Assembly (NCBI RefSeq): GCF_014898055.3
Contig: NW_023605083.1
Location: forward strand, 91,543,721 to 91,607,720
DNA: 64,000 nucleotides
Direction of reading: 5' to 3'
From: Talpa occidentalis
Taxonomy: Eukaryota > Chordata > Mammalia > Eulipotyphla > Talpidae
Below are positions 27,214-38,475 of the stretch, one piece after another. The notes under the pieces were generated by a model. The model saw only the letters and a program-made list of their open reading frames with translations. It did no database searches and was not told the DNA's origin. Each line of letters opens with the position of its first letter. The first letter of the stretch is position 1. The position numbers and the translations under genes were made by a program.

Positions 27214-28534
27214 ATTTTTACTTTTAAGTTAGAAAAATTTAAAGTTTTATTAGGAATACATTTGAGAACATGTGAAGGCCCTGCAAATTTGACTTTTATC
27301 TCAAAATTTCCAAAAATGCAGCACCATACATGAATCCTTATTGGAAAGAGAGAAAGAGAGTTTTTCAGAGATCCAGGTCCCAACCACAGTTTTTAATTAT
27401 CATACCTGGCCAAATCTGAGTTTGTTTCTGTTTTGTTTGTTTCCGTTTCCTCAAACTGTTTTGACTCTTAGTCTGACTTGTCATCTTTAATCGAAAGCCA
27501 AACCACTGTTAATAGGCTTCGAGTCACATGGAGGCATTCTGTAGTTCCGAGGTTGCTCTCTTAGTGAGTCTGTGCCATAAGCTGTGCACTCCAATGACTT
27601 CTCAGTTTTTTTCTCCCCCTTAGGTGGGATAGGATTGCTGGGCGGCTGGGGGGATTGGGGTTGGGTATTCTTTTCCTCCTAGAATAGGTTACACTCTAGT
27701 GAAATAGTTTTTCTTTTTTATTTTTAAAAGTATTTTATTTATTTATTTTTGTGTAGAAAAACTGGGGTGTAGGCAAGAGGTACAGGGGGTGAGAAGGTTC
27801 ACCAGAGGCAGAGTGGGGACCAGAACAGGAAGATATACTAAAAATACACTGGTGAGGGGAGCAGTGGTGGAGACAGGAGAGGTCTGCTGCGCCATGGGGG
27901 TCAGCTCCCTGGCCAGGGATCAAACTCAGGCTGTCTGTTGTGATGGGCCATTGCAGTGATAGAGCTCAGACTTAACCCCTAGGCCACCAGGGAGGCCCGT
28001 GAGATTGTTTTTCTTGTGGGGCAGGCAGTGTTAAAGAGATCAGAAATCTTTGGGTGAATTTCTAAATGATTACTTTTCTTCTTCTCTGTGGGAAGCTGAA
28101 GGGGAATTTTCTCTGATTTTCACTGTGAAAGCCTGGTAAGGCTCCTGGGGGTAAAACTCAGAAAGAATGGAAACCCCTCTTTCCCCAAAGATTAGGCCCC
28201 CAAGGAATTTTTAACACTCAGATTTGTCCACACTGAGCCTCCAGCAATTCCTCATTACCACTTGGATTTAATACCTTGTAAGTGGTTCTAGGGGAGGTTT
28301 TTGTTCATGGGTTTCTCCTCTAACAAATTGCAATTCTCTGTATCTGTACGTCTCTCTCCAACTTGGGGGACAGCAGTTTGCCCTGTGACCTCAGTGATCT
28401 GATGGCTCCAAGAAGACTTGTTCATTTTCAGTTTGTTCAGCTTTCAACTTATTAGGAGGAAGGGATAGCTTCTGAATTGTTTACATACCAGAGGGAAACT
28501 GGAAGTCTGTCTGTCAGTCTGTCTCTTTCTTACA
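27214..28534. other. Intergenic stretch, nothing recognised apart from one SINE
   Basis: Contains the SINE at 27715-27998. The remainder shows no convincing gene or repeat. Confidence 0.5.
27715..27998 (-). mobile_element. tRNA-derived SINE, diverged
   Basis: gtgtagaaaaactggggtgt tail side; head ccaccagggaggcccg; gtgagat / gtgaaat flank similarity. Confidence 0.82.
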
Positions 28535-29450
28535 CACACCCAGCTTTATTGAGGTATTGAGTCCCTATACTATAAAATTCACCCTTTTAGAATGTAAAAT
28601 TCTGTGGTTTTTACCATACTCACAAAGCTGTGCAGCCATCATTTTCATCATTCTAAAAAGAAACCAAATTAGCAATTGCCTCCTATAAGCGCTCCCCCTA
28701 GCCCTAGGCAATCGTTGTTTTCTGTCTCTGTAGATTTACCTATTCTGCACATTTCATATAAAGAGAATCATACACTATGTGGCCTTTGGTGACCGACTTC
28801 TTTCACTTGGCATCATGTTTCTAAGTTTCATCCTTTTTGGATCATGTATCAGTACTCCATTCCTTTTTATGGTTAAATAATGTTCCATCAAATGGTTATA
28901 CCACATGTATTTATCCATTCACCAGCTGATGGACATTTAGTTTTTTCTATCTTTTGCCTATTATGAAAAAAAATGCTGCCATGAACATTTGTGTACAGAT
29001 TTTTATGTGAACATTTTTATAAACCACATTTTATTTATATAGATTCATCCATCCATGGACATTTCGCCGTTTTCACCACTTGATTATTGTGAATAATGCT
29101 GCTATGAATGTGGGTGTGAAAATTTGAGATCCTACTTTCAATTCTTTTGGTTATATACCCAGAGGTGGAATTGCTTGATCATATGTTAATTCTATTTTTA
29201 ATTTTTTGAGGAACTCCCACACACTGTTTTTTGTAGTGACTACAAAGTTTTGCTTTCCCATCAACAATGCCCAGGCATTCCAGTTTCTCCGCCTCCCCTT
29301 GCTAATACTTGTTATTAGCAAGTATTCCTTGTGGTTTCCATTCGTATTTCCCCCTAATTACTAGTGACAGTAAGCATCTTTTTTTATGTGTTTATTGACC
29401 ATGTTTGCCTTTCTTTGGAGAAATGACTATTCAGGTCCTTTATCCATTTT
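28535..29450 (-). mobile_element. Old L1 3' region, part 1
   Basis: Antisense L1 with classic themes (ctttattgaggtattga; gctgatggacatttag; gttatatacccagaggtgga; cccaggcattccagtttctc). It continues after a SINE at 29739 and again at 31815, so one old L1 has been split by later insertions. Confidence 0.8.
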
Positions 29451-29738
29451 TACTTTTTTTTATTTTTAAAGATTTTTTTTTATTTATGCATATAAAAACT
29501 GTGGTGTAGGTCAGAGGTATGGGGGTGGGGGGTGAGAGGATTCACCAGAGACAGAGTGGGGAGCGGAACAGGCAGATCTACTGAAATACACTGCTGAGGG
29601 GAGCAATGGGCAAGACAGGAGAGGTCTGCTGCGCCATGTGGGTTAGCTCCCTGGCGGGGGATCGAACTCTAGCTGCAGAGGCTGTGGATTGCTTCCTAGT
29701 GCTGAGATGTAAGCCCTTGTGCCACCAGGGGGCCCCCC
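29451..29738 (-). mobile_element. tRNA-derived SINE inside an old L1
   Basis: Interrupts the antisense L1. 'tttgtccacttttaaat' at right echoes 'tttatccatttttactt' at left. Confidence 0.88.
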
Positions 29739-29925
29739 CTTTGTCCACTTTTAAATTGGATTTGCTTTGCTTATTTGTTTCAAGTTGCAGGAGTTCTTTA
29801 CATAGCTCCTTATTAAATACATGACTTGCAAATATTTTCTCTCATTCTGTGGGTTATATTTTAACTCTGTTGCTTATGTTCTTTGATACACAAAAGTTTT
29901 TGCTTTGTTTTTTGTTGTTTTTTTT
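29739..29925 (-). mobile_element. Old L1, part 2
   Basis: Antisense L1 body (caaatattttctctcattct; gatacacaaaagtttttgct), directly collinear with part 1 after removal of the SINE at 29451-29738. Confidence 0.78.
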
Positions 29926-30549
29926 TTTAATGACTGAAACAAAATACCTAAAATTGCAAGCTTCTGGAAGAACCATTTGTTCTTGCCAGTCTTGTATCTC
30001 TCCTCTGACCTGTCCTTGGTCTTTTGTTGGGCCTTGCATTTAAGAACAGGGTCTCTGAATGAGACAGGAATGGTCCTGGAACAAGGACAAGACAGGATTT
30101 GAGAATAAAATTTTTAAGAATTTTGCTATTTCCCAGGCTGGTAAGCAAAAATTTAAAACCTGATGACTCCAGGCCTGGACACTTGCTGCCAGATATTTCC
30201 TTGGCTGGCTATTTTTTTTTCCCTTTTATTTGCTATTTCTTTCCACAGCTTATCAAGTTGGCTGCTATGGGGAAAAAAAGGGAGTTGTATACCCGTATAC
30301 CCAGGGGAAGGGAGTCCCAGACCTTGAGATCAGACCAGCTCAAACTAGAACTGTGGAAACACAGCCTCCATGAGAGGGTCCCCTTGGATATGGTCAGGAG
30401 CCTGCATGGCCACTGAGCAGCCCCTGATGGGTGCTCACAACAAACAATAAATGGACTTTAGCCAAGTCTACGCTCCTCTTTTCTCAGACAGTATATTTTA
30501 ATTTCTTTGTTCTTAAACCCCAGGCTTTTGTGTTTTTTTGTTTCTGATT

Positions 30550-30823
30550 TTACTTTTTTTTTTTTTTAAAGATTTATTTATGTATACAAGAGCTGGGGTA
30601 CAGGCCAGAGGTATGGAGGGTGAGAGGATTCACCAGAAACAGAGTGGGGAACAGAACAGGCAAACTGACTGAAATCCACTGCTGAGGGGAGCAGCGGGCC
30701 AAGCAGGAGAGGTCTGCTGTGCCATTGGGGTCACCTCCCTGGCCGGGGATCAAACTCGTGCTGCAGTGGTTGCTGATAGCTTCATAGGTTGTGTCTTAAC
30801 CCCAGGCGCCACCAGGGAGGCCC
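30550..30823 (-). mobile_element. tRNA-derived SINE
   Basis: Flanks 'tgattttac' and 'taattttac'; head ggcgccaccagggaggcccc. Confidence 0.88.
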
Positions 30824-31043
30824 CTAATTTTACATTTTAAAAGTCTTATTAGGAAAAGGAGAAAGAAAGACACCTGCATAGTCAGAGGTCGACAGGAGAG
30901 ATGCTTAAACCTTAGACCTGGCAGCTTGGGGAGTCTCTCATGCCCAGAGAGATTTCCCCAGAATTCTATTTCCTTACTTTTTTGATATTCAATAAATGCT
31001 GACTGCTTGCCTGCCCTCACCCAGGTCTGTGGAGTCCTTTTTT

Positions 31044-31284
31044 CAATCTTTTTTTTTGAAGATTTATTTATTTATGCATACAAGAGCTGGGGTACAGCCA
31101 AAGGTGTGGGGGGTGAGAGAATTCACCAGAGACAGAGTGGGGAGCAGAGCAGGCAGATCTACTGAAATACACTGCTGAGGCGAGACAGGAGAGGTCTGCT
31201 GTGCTATGTGGGTTAGCTCACTGGCGGGGCAACGAACTCATGTTGTAGTGGTTGCAGTAAACTCTTATGCCACCAGAGAGGCCC
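31044..31284 (-). mobile_element. tRNA-derived SINE, shortened head
   Basis: Flanking cttttttcaatctt on both sides; lacks part of the A-box region. Confidence 0.86.
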
Positions 31285-31474
31285 CCTTTTTTCAATCTTG
31301 ACCAGCCGGTCTCAAGACCACAACCCCCAGCATGGGAACACTATCCCTTGGTGCATCCCTCTGACACCAGGCAGGTGGTGCAGTGGACAGAGGCTGGTGC
31401 CAGCCTAGCTTATCCACCTGTGCTGTGGGGCATTTGGGGTTGGGTTGAGGGGCCCTGGGCCCTCTCCCTTGTCT

Positions 31475-31772
31475 GGGGACATGAAGACAGCCTTGTTGAC
31501 AACAGTTTTGTCAAGAGGGATATCCACAGTAACTGTGGACATGAGGTGACCATGGTTACAAACTTCCACAAAGGACTTGATCTTAAACCTGTTGGTTTTT
31601 TCTTCTTGCCCCTGGCAGCTGTCACTTTGGGGGATATTGATCAATTCCAGCCACCAGAGTGTGACCATGGTGGGGACTGGAGATGCCATCATCCACGATC
31701 TTCACAAAGACCACTTTGCGTCCAGACTGATGTCTAGCCACCTGGCCCCACCCTCCCAGGGGTCATGAACCT
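31475..31772 (-). pseudogene. RPL27 processed pseudogene, 3'-incomplete
   Basis: The minus strand resembles ribosomal protein L27 mRNA without introns, starting near the AAGTTCATGAAACC segment. The stretch KIKSFVEVCNHGHLM followed by VDIPLDKTVVNK matches human L27 well. Frameshifts and substitutions break it, and similarity fades after the KAVF region. It is not a working gene. It lies within a composite insertion that splits an old L1. Confidence 0.85.
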
Positions 31773-31810
31773 GTCTATTTCAGCAGCAACCACTCAGGCC
31801 CACTGCACAG

Positions 31811-31955
31811 AAATGTTTTACTTTGATACAGCCCAGTTTACTTATTTTCAGTTTTGTTATCTGTGCTTTTGATGTCACAACCAAGAAATCATTGCCCAAT
31901 CCAATGAGGCTTTCCCCTTGCCTTTCCCATAAGGGTTTTGCAGTTGTAGTTGCTC
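31811..31955 (-). mobile_element. Old L1, part 3
   Basis: Antisense L1 continues (tgcttttgatgtcacaacca; agaaatcattgcccaatcca), collinear with the end of part 2. About 1.9 kb of other sequence lies between. Confidence 0.78.
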
Positions 31956-34159
31956 ATAAACACCTCTGACCCTTGCTTTGCTGCATACATGGCTCTTCCC
32001 CAGGAGGCCTTATCTAGTCCCAGCTGCATTCCATTGCTCTGTGACAACTTCTCATGGCCCGTGTAATATCACCTGCCCTTTGTGGCCCTTTCCACAAGTG
32101 TCCAGGCTTTTACTTGGTGGACATTCAGCATTTTAGAGGCTGATGCCTCTTGTTCTCACTGTAAGATGTACAGCCAGCACAGCACTTGGCAACTCATGCA
32201 TTTTTTTGAATGAATGGATGAATGAATGAATGATCAAGTGCCAAGTGCTTTGCATACCTCCTTGCGTGCAAGTAAAGCCCCAAAATTTATTAGACCGTGA
32301 GCACAGGGCGAGGTTAAAGTCCGGATGGTCAGAAAGAGGTGAAGTCTGAGTTGAGTCTTGAAGGCCAAGAAGGGTTTGGAAAGGAAAAGGGTTAGAGAAG
32401 GGCTTCTTGCTGGAGGGGACAGCATAGACTCTGAATGGCAGAATAAGCGAGGCCATCTGACATCAACAGGGGCTGGAGCAGAGGCCCAAGAGCTGGATGG
32501 TGTGGCCTCATAGGTACATGAATCTGACCCAGAAGAGGAGGGAAACCAGTGGGGAAACCACCCTGTGATCCAATAAAATGCTATCTCGGGTAGATTTTTT
32601 GGTAGCAGGGTACAAAATGGATGTAAGTAAGGGAGGTGCTGGAGACCAGAGGCCAGCATAGAAAACTCTATGGTTCGAGACTTCGTCCACACAGTCTAAT
32701 AACCACACTCCTTGGTTAACCGCTGTTGCCTTCAGTCTTTTGCTAAGCATCTCTCTAAGATCCTCCTGGGCAGAACAAACTGATCACTACTCTGCTTCCT
32801 GGTATGAATTTGTTTACAGTGCTCATCACTCCGGAATGGGGAGTGGGGTGGGTGGAGGATTGGTCATGTTTTGTCATTCAAGATTCCTGAGCCATATGGC
32901 TAGACACACAGCAGGCCTTGGATCCATGGAAGGTGGATGAACGCTTTAAAAGAGTAACATTCTTTCTCCTCTCTGAAAAACGGGGCCTTCCCTTCCATTG
33001 CAGTTTAATGATGAAGCTTGATGTATTTCTTCTGAATAATGCCTTACCAGAGAGTATACAGGGTAGATTCCTTGTATCCAACTACAATTTCTTCCTTGTA
33101 TTATGAAAGTGCTTTACACAGCCCCTTGCATGCAAGTAAAGCCCAAAAATTTATTAGCCATGAAGAGACTAGCCCGAACGTGCCTTGAGAACATAGGGAA
33201 TGTCAAGAAGCCTTGGCATCCATTAAAAGCCCAAAGATAAGCCGCCACCAAGTGGGCCCTGGGGATCATCTGGCTACCTGGGATCTGATCCTCATGTCTG
33301 GGGACATTGCTGCCATATGCATGTTGTGGGAGGTAGAGCCTTCTGCCCTCAGTAGAGGCCCCAGAGCTAGAGATTCACTTTCCCAGCGTTTCTTACAGCT
33401 GATGGGGGAGAATGGATACATGACCCAGCAAGCCAGGTAGCCTCCTGCCCCCTCAGTCTTAGGTTTGAGGGCTAGTGAGGCAGAGGAACAAAGCAACGAG
33501 AACATCCATCCTGGGGCCAGCAGCGGCCTCCAGTGTCCAGGGCCAGTGGTGCTGGCGGTCCTAGCTGCGTGTCTGTGTCCTGCAGGGCCTGAGGCGGGCG
33601 TGTCTCACCAGATCAGATCTGCAGTAAGCTTTGGCCCCTGTCCATGCTGCAGTTTCCTTGACCCAGCTTGTTTCCTGAGTCTCCTGGTGATGCTAGAAGC
33701 TACCTATGGCCTTCCAATAAACTCCTGTTCTGTTTTAAACACCAGGAGTGGTTTTTATTGCTTTCAACTCAGTCGCACTTAAGTCCTGCTCATCTGAGGA
33801 CCACATATTGGCTTCAGTCTAGGTTCTGCCCTGGGGACTCCTTCAGCAGGGTCTAGCAGAGCTCTGACACCTTCGAGACAGAAATAGAGAAACCCTGCTT
33901 CCAAGAGAGGTCAAAGGCCAGCAGTGGAGGCATCTCTTGAAGTGCAAATTCTTCCCAGACCTACAAAATCAGACACTCTGGGGATGGGCACAGCAATTAG
34001 TATTTTAACATGCCCTCTAGGTGATTCAGAATTATTCTTAAGTTTGCCCTTATGCTTTCAGAAGCCACATGCAGCACAAAAAGCAACAGACATCAGAGAT
34101 CCAGTTCCAGCTGTTAACTCATTGAATTTGTCCATATCTGCTTCCCCTCTCTGAGCCTA
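31956..34159. other. Intergenic stretch with possible old LTR
   Basis: No gene recognised. It holds an (AATG)n run at about 32209-32232 and two diverged copies of a ~55-bp segment (32243-32299, 33107-33162). An AATAAA at 33716 is followed by 'ccaggagtggtttttattgc', which resembles the R-U5 end of old mammalian LTRs. Short ORFs here have no family look. Confidence 0.5.
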
Positions 34160-34432
34160 GATTTTTTTAAAAAAGATTTATTTATTTATGCATACAAGAA
34201 CTGGGGTACAGGCCAGAGGTGTGGGGGTGAGAGGATTCACCAGAGACAGAGTGGAAAGCAGAACAGGTGGATTGACTGAAATACACTGCTGAGAGGAGCA
34301 GTGTGCAAGGCAGGAGAGGTCTGCTGCATCATGTGGGTCACCTCCCTGGCTGGGATCGAACTCATATTGCAGTGACTGTGGATAGCTTCATAGTATTGTG
34401 TCTTAACTCCTTGCACCACCAGGGATGCCCCT
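34160..34432 (-). mobile_element. tRNA-derived SINE
   Basis: Duplication tgagcctagatttttt on both sides. Confidence 0.9.
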
Positions 34433-34471
34433 GAGCCTAGATTTTTTGATTTATAAAATGGGGATTATATT

Positions 34472-34744
34472 GGGCCTCCTCGGTGGTGCGGTGGGTTGAG
34501 CGCAGTGCTGTGAAGCTGTCCACAGCCTCTGCAGTGCAGGTTTGATTCCCAGCCTGCCAGGGAGATACCCACATGGTGCAGCAGGCCTCTCCTGTCTTGC
34601 CCGCTACTCCCTTCAGCAGTGTTTTCAGTCATCTGCCTGTTCTGCTCCCTGCTCTGTCTCTGGTGAGTTCTCTCATCCTCCTGTGCCTCTGGCCTATACC
34701 CCAGTTCTTGTATAAATAAATAAATCTTTTTTTTTTTTTTTAAA
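34472..34744 (+). mobile_element. tRNA-derived SINE
   Basis: Directly followed by another plus-strand copy. Confidence 0.88.
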
Positions 34745-34750
34745 GTATTG

Positions 34751-35262
34751 AGGCCTCCCTGGTGGCGCAAGGTGTTAAGACGCAACCTATGAAGCTATCC
34801 GCATCCACTGCAGCATGAGTTCGATCCCTGGCCAGGGAGCTACCCACATGGCACAGCAGACCTCTCCTGACTCGCCAGCTGCTCCCCTCAGCAGTGTGTT
34901 TCAGTCAGTCTGCCCGTTCTGTTCCCCACTCTGTCTCTGGTGAATCCTCTCACCCCCCTCATTCCTCTGGCCTGTACCCCAGTTCTTGTATGCATAAACA
35001 AATAATTTTTGTCAGTATTTTTTTATTATTTTATATATTTTTTACATCATTTTTCATTTTTGCACAGTGTATGCATTTTCATCTTGGTTATAGTCCCCAT
35101 ACAATTCCCACCCCCCCTTGTTTTGATCTTACTCCCTTCTCCTCCCCCCATAGTGTGTCTCTGGTTTATAGTTGCTTGTTGATTTTGATTTTTACTTTTT
35201 ATAATTAGTCTTTTTCCTGGTCCCTTAATAAATAATAAATCTTAAAAAAAAATAAAAAAGTA
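34751..35262 (+). mobile_element. tRNA-derived SINE interrupted by an L1 3' end
   Basis: Body 34751-35004, then L1 sequence, then the remaining tail aataaataataaatctta to about 35262. Confidence 0.8.
35005..35224 (-). mobile_element. 5'-truncated L1 3' end inserted in a SINE tail
   Basis: Shares the L1 3' UTR blocks seen in the U6-L1 chimera (ccccatacaattccc; gtgtctctggtttatagttg; ttgattttgatttt; cctggtccctta). It interrupts the tail of the plus-strand SINE at 34751-35262. Confidence 0.7.
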
Positions 35263-35323
35263 TTAAGGTTTTCTTTAAAAAAAGAAAATAAAATGGAGGT
35301 TATAATATCACCATAGAGTTGGC

Positions 35324-35610
35324 GCCTCCCTGGTGGCACAAAGGGTTAAGTCTCAGCACTATGAAGCTATCTGCAGGTACTGCATGAGTTCGATTCCCAC
35401 CAGGGAGGTGACCTACATGGCACAGCAGACCTCTCCTGTCTCACCTGCTGCTACCTCAATGGTGTATTTCAGTCAGTCCACCTGTTCTTCTCCCCACTCT
35501 GTCGCTGATGAATCCTCTCACTGGCCCATCCCACCCCCCTGCATCCCCAGCATCTCTAGTCTGCACCCCAGCTCTTGTATGCATAAATAAATAAATCTTA
35601 AAAAAAAACA
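35324..35610 (+). mobile_element. tRNA-derived SINE
   Basis: Flanked by atatcaccatagag and atatcaccatagaa. Confidence 0.9.
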
Positions 35611-36009
35611 ATATCACCATAGAAATTTGTTGTGAGGACTACATTAAATAATACTGTATATATTAGAATTTCCATAAGTGATAAGGACAAAAGGAATATC
35701 TTTTATTATAATATTTGGTCTTTTGTTTTCAGTTCCTGAAATAGCCCCAGAGTTATTAAAGGTGTCTTGTGTTATAGCAAGTGTCAAAACCTTTTCACCA
35801 CACCTGAGTTTATGTTACTAAGATGACTTCTGGGAAGCCCTAGGGTTGGAGACTGGTTGCCAGGGGAAACAACCCCAGTAGATCTGCCTGTTCTGCTCCC
35901 TGCTCTGTCTCTACCCACTAACTTTTGAGAGGAGAGAGGAGCTGGAGATTGAGTCAAGGATTTAATCAATCCTGCCCACTAAGGAGGCCTCCATAAAAAC
36001 CTCAAAGTG

Positions 36010-36281
36010 GGGCCTTCTCGTGGCACAGGGGTTGGGGGCAGAGCTATCAAGCTACTGCCGGCCACTACAGCACGAGTTCGATCCCCTGCCAGCCAGGAAG
36101 CAACCTACACGGCACAGCAGACCTCTTCTGTCTTGCCCATTGCTCCCCTTAGCAGTATATATTTCAGTAGATCTGCCTGTTCTGCTCCCCACTGTCTCTG
36201 GTGAATCCTCTCACCCCCCACATCTCTGGCTTACACCTCGGTTCTTGTATGCATAAATGAATAAATCTTAAAAAAAAAAAC
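36010..36281 (+). mobile_element. tRNA-derived SINE
   Basis: Head ggccttctcgtggcacaggg; tail aatgaataaatctta. Confidence 0.86.
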
Positions 36282-36304
36282 GCAAAGGACTGGTTGCAAG
36301 GGCT

Positions 36305-36580
36305 TTTTTTTTTTACATTTATTTATGCATACAAGAACTGTGGTACAGGCCAGAGTATGGGGGGGTAAGAGGATTCACCAGAGACAGAGTGGGGAACAGA
36401 AGAGGCAGACTGACTGAAATACACTGCTAAGGGGAGCAGCGGGAGAGTCAGGAGAGTCAAGAGACCCATATGCTGCACCATATGGGTCACCTCCCTGGCT
36501 GGAAATAGAACTCATGCTGCAGTGGTTGTGGATAGCTTCATAGCGGTGACGCTTAACCCCTTGTGCCACCAGGGAGGCCC
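36305..36580 (-). mobile_element. tRNA-derived SINE
   Basis: Short internal repeat 'gtcaggagagtcaagag' in the middle. Confidence 0.86.
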
Positions 36581-36589
36581 TGTGCTTCT

Positions 36590-36820
36590 CCTTTTTTTTT
36601 TTTTTTTAAGATTTATTTATTTATGCATACAAGTTAGAGTGGGGAACAGAACAGGCAGATCTGCAGAAAAACACTGCTGAAGGGAGCAATGGGTGTGACA
36701 GGAGAGGACTGCTGCACCATGTGGGTCACCTCCCCGGCCAGGGATGAAACTCAAGTCACAGTGGCTGGTGATAGGTTGATAAAGCTGTGTCTTTAACCCC
36801 TGTGCCACCAGGGAGGCCCC
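36590..36820 (-). mobile_element. tRNA-derived SINE, internally deleted
   Basis: Misses the segment normally after 'gcatacaag'; head gtgccaccagggaggcccc. Confidence 0.84.
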
Positions 36821-37348
36821 TGCAAGGGCTCCTTGATTGGTGATATGTGCAGGTGCTGGGAGAGAAGTGAGCACAGGGAAGGTAAGGAAGAACTTTCCCT
36901 GTGCTGCTTTTTCATCTGGCTGCTCCTGAGATACAACCTTTTGTAATAAATCAAAATGTAGTAAGCAAACTCTTCTTGAGTTCTGTGGGCCACTCTAGCA
37001 AATTAATTGAACCTGGAGAAGCAGCTGTGGAATGTGGGACTTATAGCCAGTTGGTCAGAAGCACAGGGGAACTACTGAGACTTGCAGCTGGCATCTGAAG
37101 TGTGGTGGGAGGGAACAGTCTTGTGGAACTCCCCTTAATCCGTGGAATGTGACACTTTCCAGTTTGATAGGAGTAGAATTGAGACAAATTGCAGGATACT
37201 CTGTTGATGTAGCAGGATTGCTTAATGCTTGTGTGTGGCCTATCCACACAGAAGGTGTCAGAAGTGAAGCAGAGCATTGAGAATGGAGGAGATACACAAT
37301 GAAAATAAGTTTTTTCTTTGCATATTCTATAGAGATCTAGCCTTCAGG

Positions 37349-37596
37349 GGACCTCTCTGGTGGCCTAGGGGTTCATTCTCAGCACTATTACCACTAAGGC
37401 CTGAGTTTGATCCCAGTAAGGAGCTGACCCACATGGCGCAACAGACCTCTCCTGTCTTTCCCACTGCTCCCTTCAGCAGTGTATTTCAGTCAGTCTGCCT
37501 GTTCTGCTCCCCACTCTGTCTCTGGTGAATCCTCTCAACACTTCACCCCCCACACCTCTGGCCTACACCATGCATAAATAAATAAATCTTTTAAAA
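37349..37596 (+). mobile_element. tRNA-derived SINE
   Basis: Head ggacctctctggtggcctag; missing part of the tail side. Confidence 0.84.
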
Positions 37597-37746
37597 AATG
37601 TGATAAATTATGGGATGTGTATAGAAACTCCATTTGTGATAGCAAGTTTGGTAAAATAATAAACCAACTTTAAAATAATTAGTAAATGAAAACAAAAGCC
37701 TGAGAAGTGTCAGACCAAGGAAAGAGGGTTTTAAAATGAGAGCAGG

Positions 37747-37787
37747 GGCCTCTCTGGTGGTGCAGGGGTTTAAGACAGCGCTATCAA
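37747..37787 (+). mobile_element. Tailless 40-nt SINE head with its own target-site duplication
   Basis: Only the 5' ~40 nt of the SINE. Once the nested SINE is set aside, flanks aaaatgagagcagg (37733-37746) and aaaatgggagcagg (38074-38087) bracket it directly. Confidence 0.75.
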
Positions 37788-38060
37788 GGGCCTCCCCAGT
37801 GGCACAGCGGTTGAGCGCTGGGCTGCGAGGCTGCCTGCAGCCTCTGAAGCTCCCGTTCGATCCCCGGTTGCTGGCGAGGGGCCCTCATGGCGTGCAGACC
37901 TCTCCTGCCACGCCTGCTGCTCCCCTCAACAGTGTGTTTCGTCAGTCTGCCTGTTCTGCTCCCCGCTCTGGCTCTGGTGAATTCTCTCACCCTCCCGCAC
38001 TTCTGACTGTACCCAGTGCTTGTATAAATAAATAAATAAATCTAAAAAAAAAAAAAAAAA
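37788..38060 (+). mobile_element. tRNA-derived SINE, nested in the 40-nt head
   Basis: Perfect 15-bp duplication agacagcgctatcaa at 37773-37787 and 38061-38075. Confidence 0.92.
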
Positions 38061-38287
38061 AGACAGCGCTATCAAAATGGGAGCAGGAAAACAGTCAGAG
38101 AAAGGTGGAAGCTACAGTGTATCCTCTGCTTGAGTGAAAGCCAGGCCTTGGGTCTGTGGGTCAGTGGGAAACAGGACAGGGCATAGTGAATAGATGGTTG
38201 CGAAAACCCAGAGAAGGTTGGAGACAGGTTGGGAATGGAGGGAACGGGACTTAGACTGGGCTAATGAGTTTTGACCTACAGTGTGTG

Positions 38288-38475
38288 GTGCATGGCGCAG
38301 CAGACCTCTCCTGTCTCACCCACTGCTCCCCTCAGCAGTGTATTTCAGTAGATCTGCCTGTTCTGCTCCCTGCTCTGTCTCTGGTGAATCCTCTCATCAT
38401 CTCCCTCTGCCCCACACCTCTGGCCTATACCCCAGCTCTTGCATGCATAAATAAATAAAAATAAATCTTTAAAAA
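38288..38475 (+). mobile_element. 5'-truncated SINE
   Basis: Begins at gtgcatggcgcagcagacct; the tRNA-like head is absent. Confidence 0.84.

Larger units (their letters stand above)
29926..31474. other. Composite insertion splitting the L1: LTR-like sequence plus SINEs
   Basis: Non-SINE parts (29930-30545, 30824-31040, 31285-31470) include two plus-strand AATAAA blocks (about 30448 and 30990). The second is followed, across a SINE, by 'ggtctcaagaccacaaccccca', reminiscent of the U5 end of an LTR. The family is not recognised. A possible duplicated site flanks the whole insertion (gtttttgcttt at left, gttttactttg at right). Confidence 0.4.

Noticed and set aside
30267..30416. Possible small protein MGKKRELYTRIPRG...
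   Set aside because: Short, no family resemblance, lies in an LTR-like insertion within an old L1.
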